DNA from: an uncultured Sulfolobales archaeon
GTDB taxonomy: Archaea; Thermoproteota; Thermoprotei_A; Sulfolobales; NBVN01
Direction: 5' to 3'
Length of the DNA: 64,000 bases
NCBI GenBank assembly: GCA_937949785.1
Contig: CALEDH010000007.1
Location: 1 to 64,000, forward strand
In this document: positions 63,758-64,000 of the stretch, piece after piece
Numbering within the stretch: the stretch's first letter is position 1
Layout of the letters: each line of letters begins with the position of its first letter
Position numbers and translations under genes: made by a program
The notes under the pieces: generated by a model
Databases searched by the model: none
Seen by the model: only the letters and a program-made list of their open reading frames with translations
What the model was told of the DNA's origin: nothing

Positions 63758-64000
63758 CGTATAGGTTAGTTGCTAGGAAGTCAGAGGGTGATGACGTAGT
63801 AGTAGATGTAAACGGTGTTGAGGTAGGGGGTAGTAGGGTCGTAGTCATAGCTGGTCCATGCTCTGTAGAAAGCTTAGAGCAGGTCTTAGATGTTGCTAAG
63901 GAGGTTAGGAGGTTAGGAGCGCATATGTTGAGGGGTGGGGCATTTAAACCTAGGACATCGCCCTACAGCTTCCAAGGATTAGGTGAGGAGGGCTTGAAGA
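63754..64000 (+). CDS. aroF: DAHP synthase, type I beta, partial (runs off the right edge)
   Basis: ATG at 63754 overlaps the transketolase stop. The 82 codons visible begin with a ferredoxin-like small domain and then [12 protein letters not shown] and [19 protein letters not shown], unmistakable for 3-deoxy-D-arabino-heptulosonate 7-phosphate synthase of the type found in archaea and Bacillus. It condenses erythrose 4-phosphate (made by transketolase) with phosphoenolpyruvate, the first step of aromatic amino acid synthesis. The rest lies outside the window. Confidence 0.92.
   Translation, partial: MTYRLVARKSEGDDVVVDVNGVEVGGSRVVVIAGPCSVESLEQVLDVAKEVRRLGAHMLRGGAFKPRTSPYSFQGLGEEGLK

Noticed and set aside
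1-64000. CRISPR array or prophage
   Set aside because: No regularly spaced repeats, cas genes or phage structural genes were noticed on either strand.

Overview
This looks like chromosomal DNA from a hyperthermophilic crenarchaeon (Thermoproteota, class Thermoprotei). The main support is the overlapping nurA-herA-mre11-rad50 operon, a four-subunit pyruvate:ferredoxin oxidoreductase, a two-gene transketolase leading into an archaeal-type DAHP synthase, frequent GTG and TTG starts, TATA boxes about 25 bases upstream of start codons (leaderless mRNAs), and GTGA/ATGA/TTGA stop-start overlaps inside operons. I cannot name the genus. I saw no tRNA, rRNA, CRISPR array or intact insertion sequence.

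Layout. 1-4.2 kb: a frameshifted membrane-protein fragment at the left edge, a GT4 glycosyltransferase, a secreted or membrane-anchored transglutaminase-like protein, a DUF998 membrane protein and a small CxxC protein. 4.3-11.6 kb: a nine-gene operon of the MoxR/DUF58/DUF4350/DUF1616 type, probably concerned with the cell envelope; its DUF1616 protein is split into two genes. 11.7-14.3 kb (minus): glycosyltransferase, MscS-like membrane protein and trehalose-6-phosphate-phosphatase-like HAD enzyme, resembling the Thermoproteus tenax trehalose operon but without the synthase domain. 14.3-17.3 kb (minus): porGDAB, with no ordinary start codon for porG. 17.5-25.4 kb: a small membrane protein, an AbrB-PhoU regulator, aldo-keto reductase, UxaA-like protein, MarC, metallo-beta-lactamase-fold protein, Ldh2-type dehydrogenase, an Nramp-like transporter and a phosphoesterase.

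25.5-31.7 kb: the end-resection operon, in which HerA and NurA work with Mre11 and Rad50 at DNA double-strand breaks. 31.7-40.3 kb: sugar-isomerase-like protein, ABC exporter, ArsB/NhaD-type transporter, flavoprotein, M50 protease and Mrr-like nuclease, with two decayed copies of one small gene in the gaps. 40.5-44.4 kb: an unrecognised three-gene operon (cytosolic protein, large membrane protein with a long helical tail, beta-plus-helical protein), the best candidate here for an undescribed system. 44.4-50.1 kb: HAD phosphatase, MFS transporter, two decayed family 2 glycosyltransferases, a second ArsB/NhaD-type paralogue and another relic.

50.1-53.5 kb (minus): a ferrous-iron uptake locus, dtxR-feoA-feoB-feoC-like, with a palindrome over the dtxR TATA box. 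53.6-56.4 kb: a GC-rich candidate RNA followed by a complete ECF vitamin- or metal-type importer (S, fused double ATPase, T). 56.5-61.5 kb: tautomerase, LarA-type racemase with a DUF169 partner, zinc alcohol dehydrogenase and a DHDPS/KDG-aldolase-family enzyme. 61.7-64.0 kb: the start of an aromatic amino acid operon, transketolase N (carrying an extra winged-helix domain), transketolase C and DAHP synthase, which runs off the right edge.

All calls come from reading the sequence and recalling families; no database search was run.
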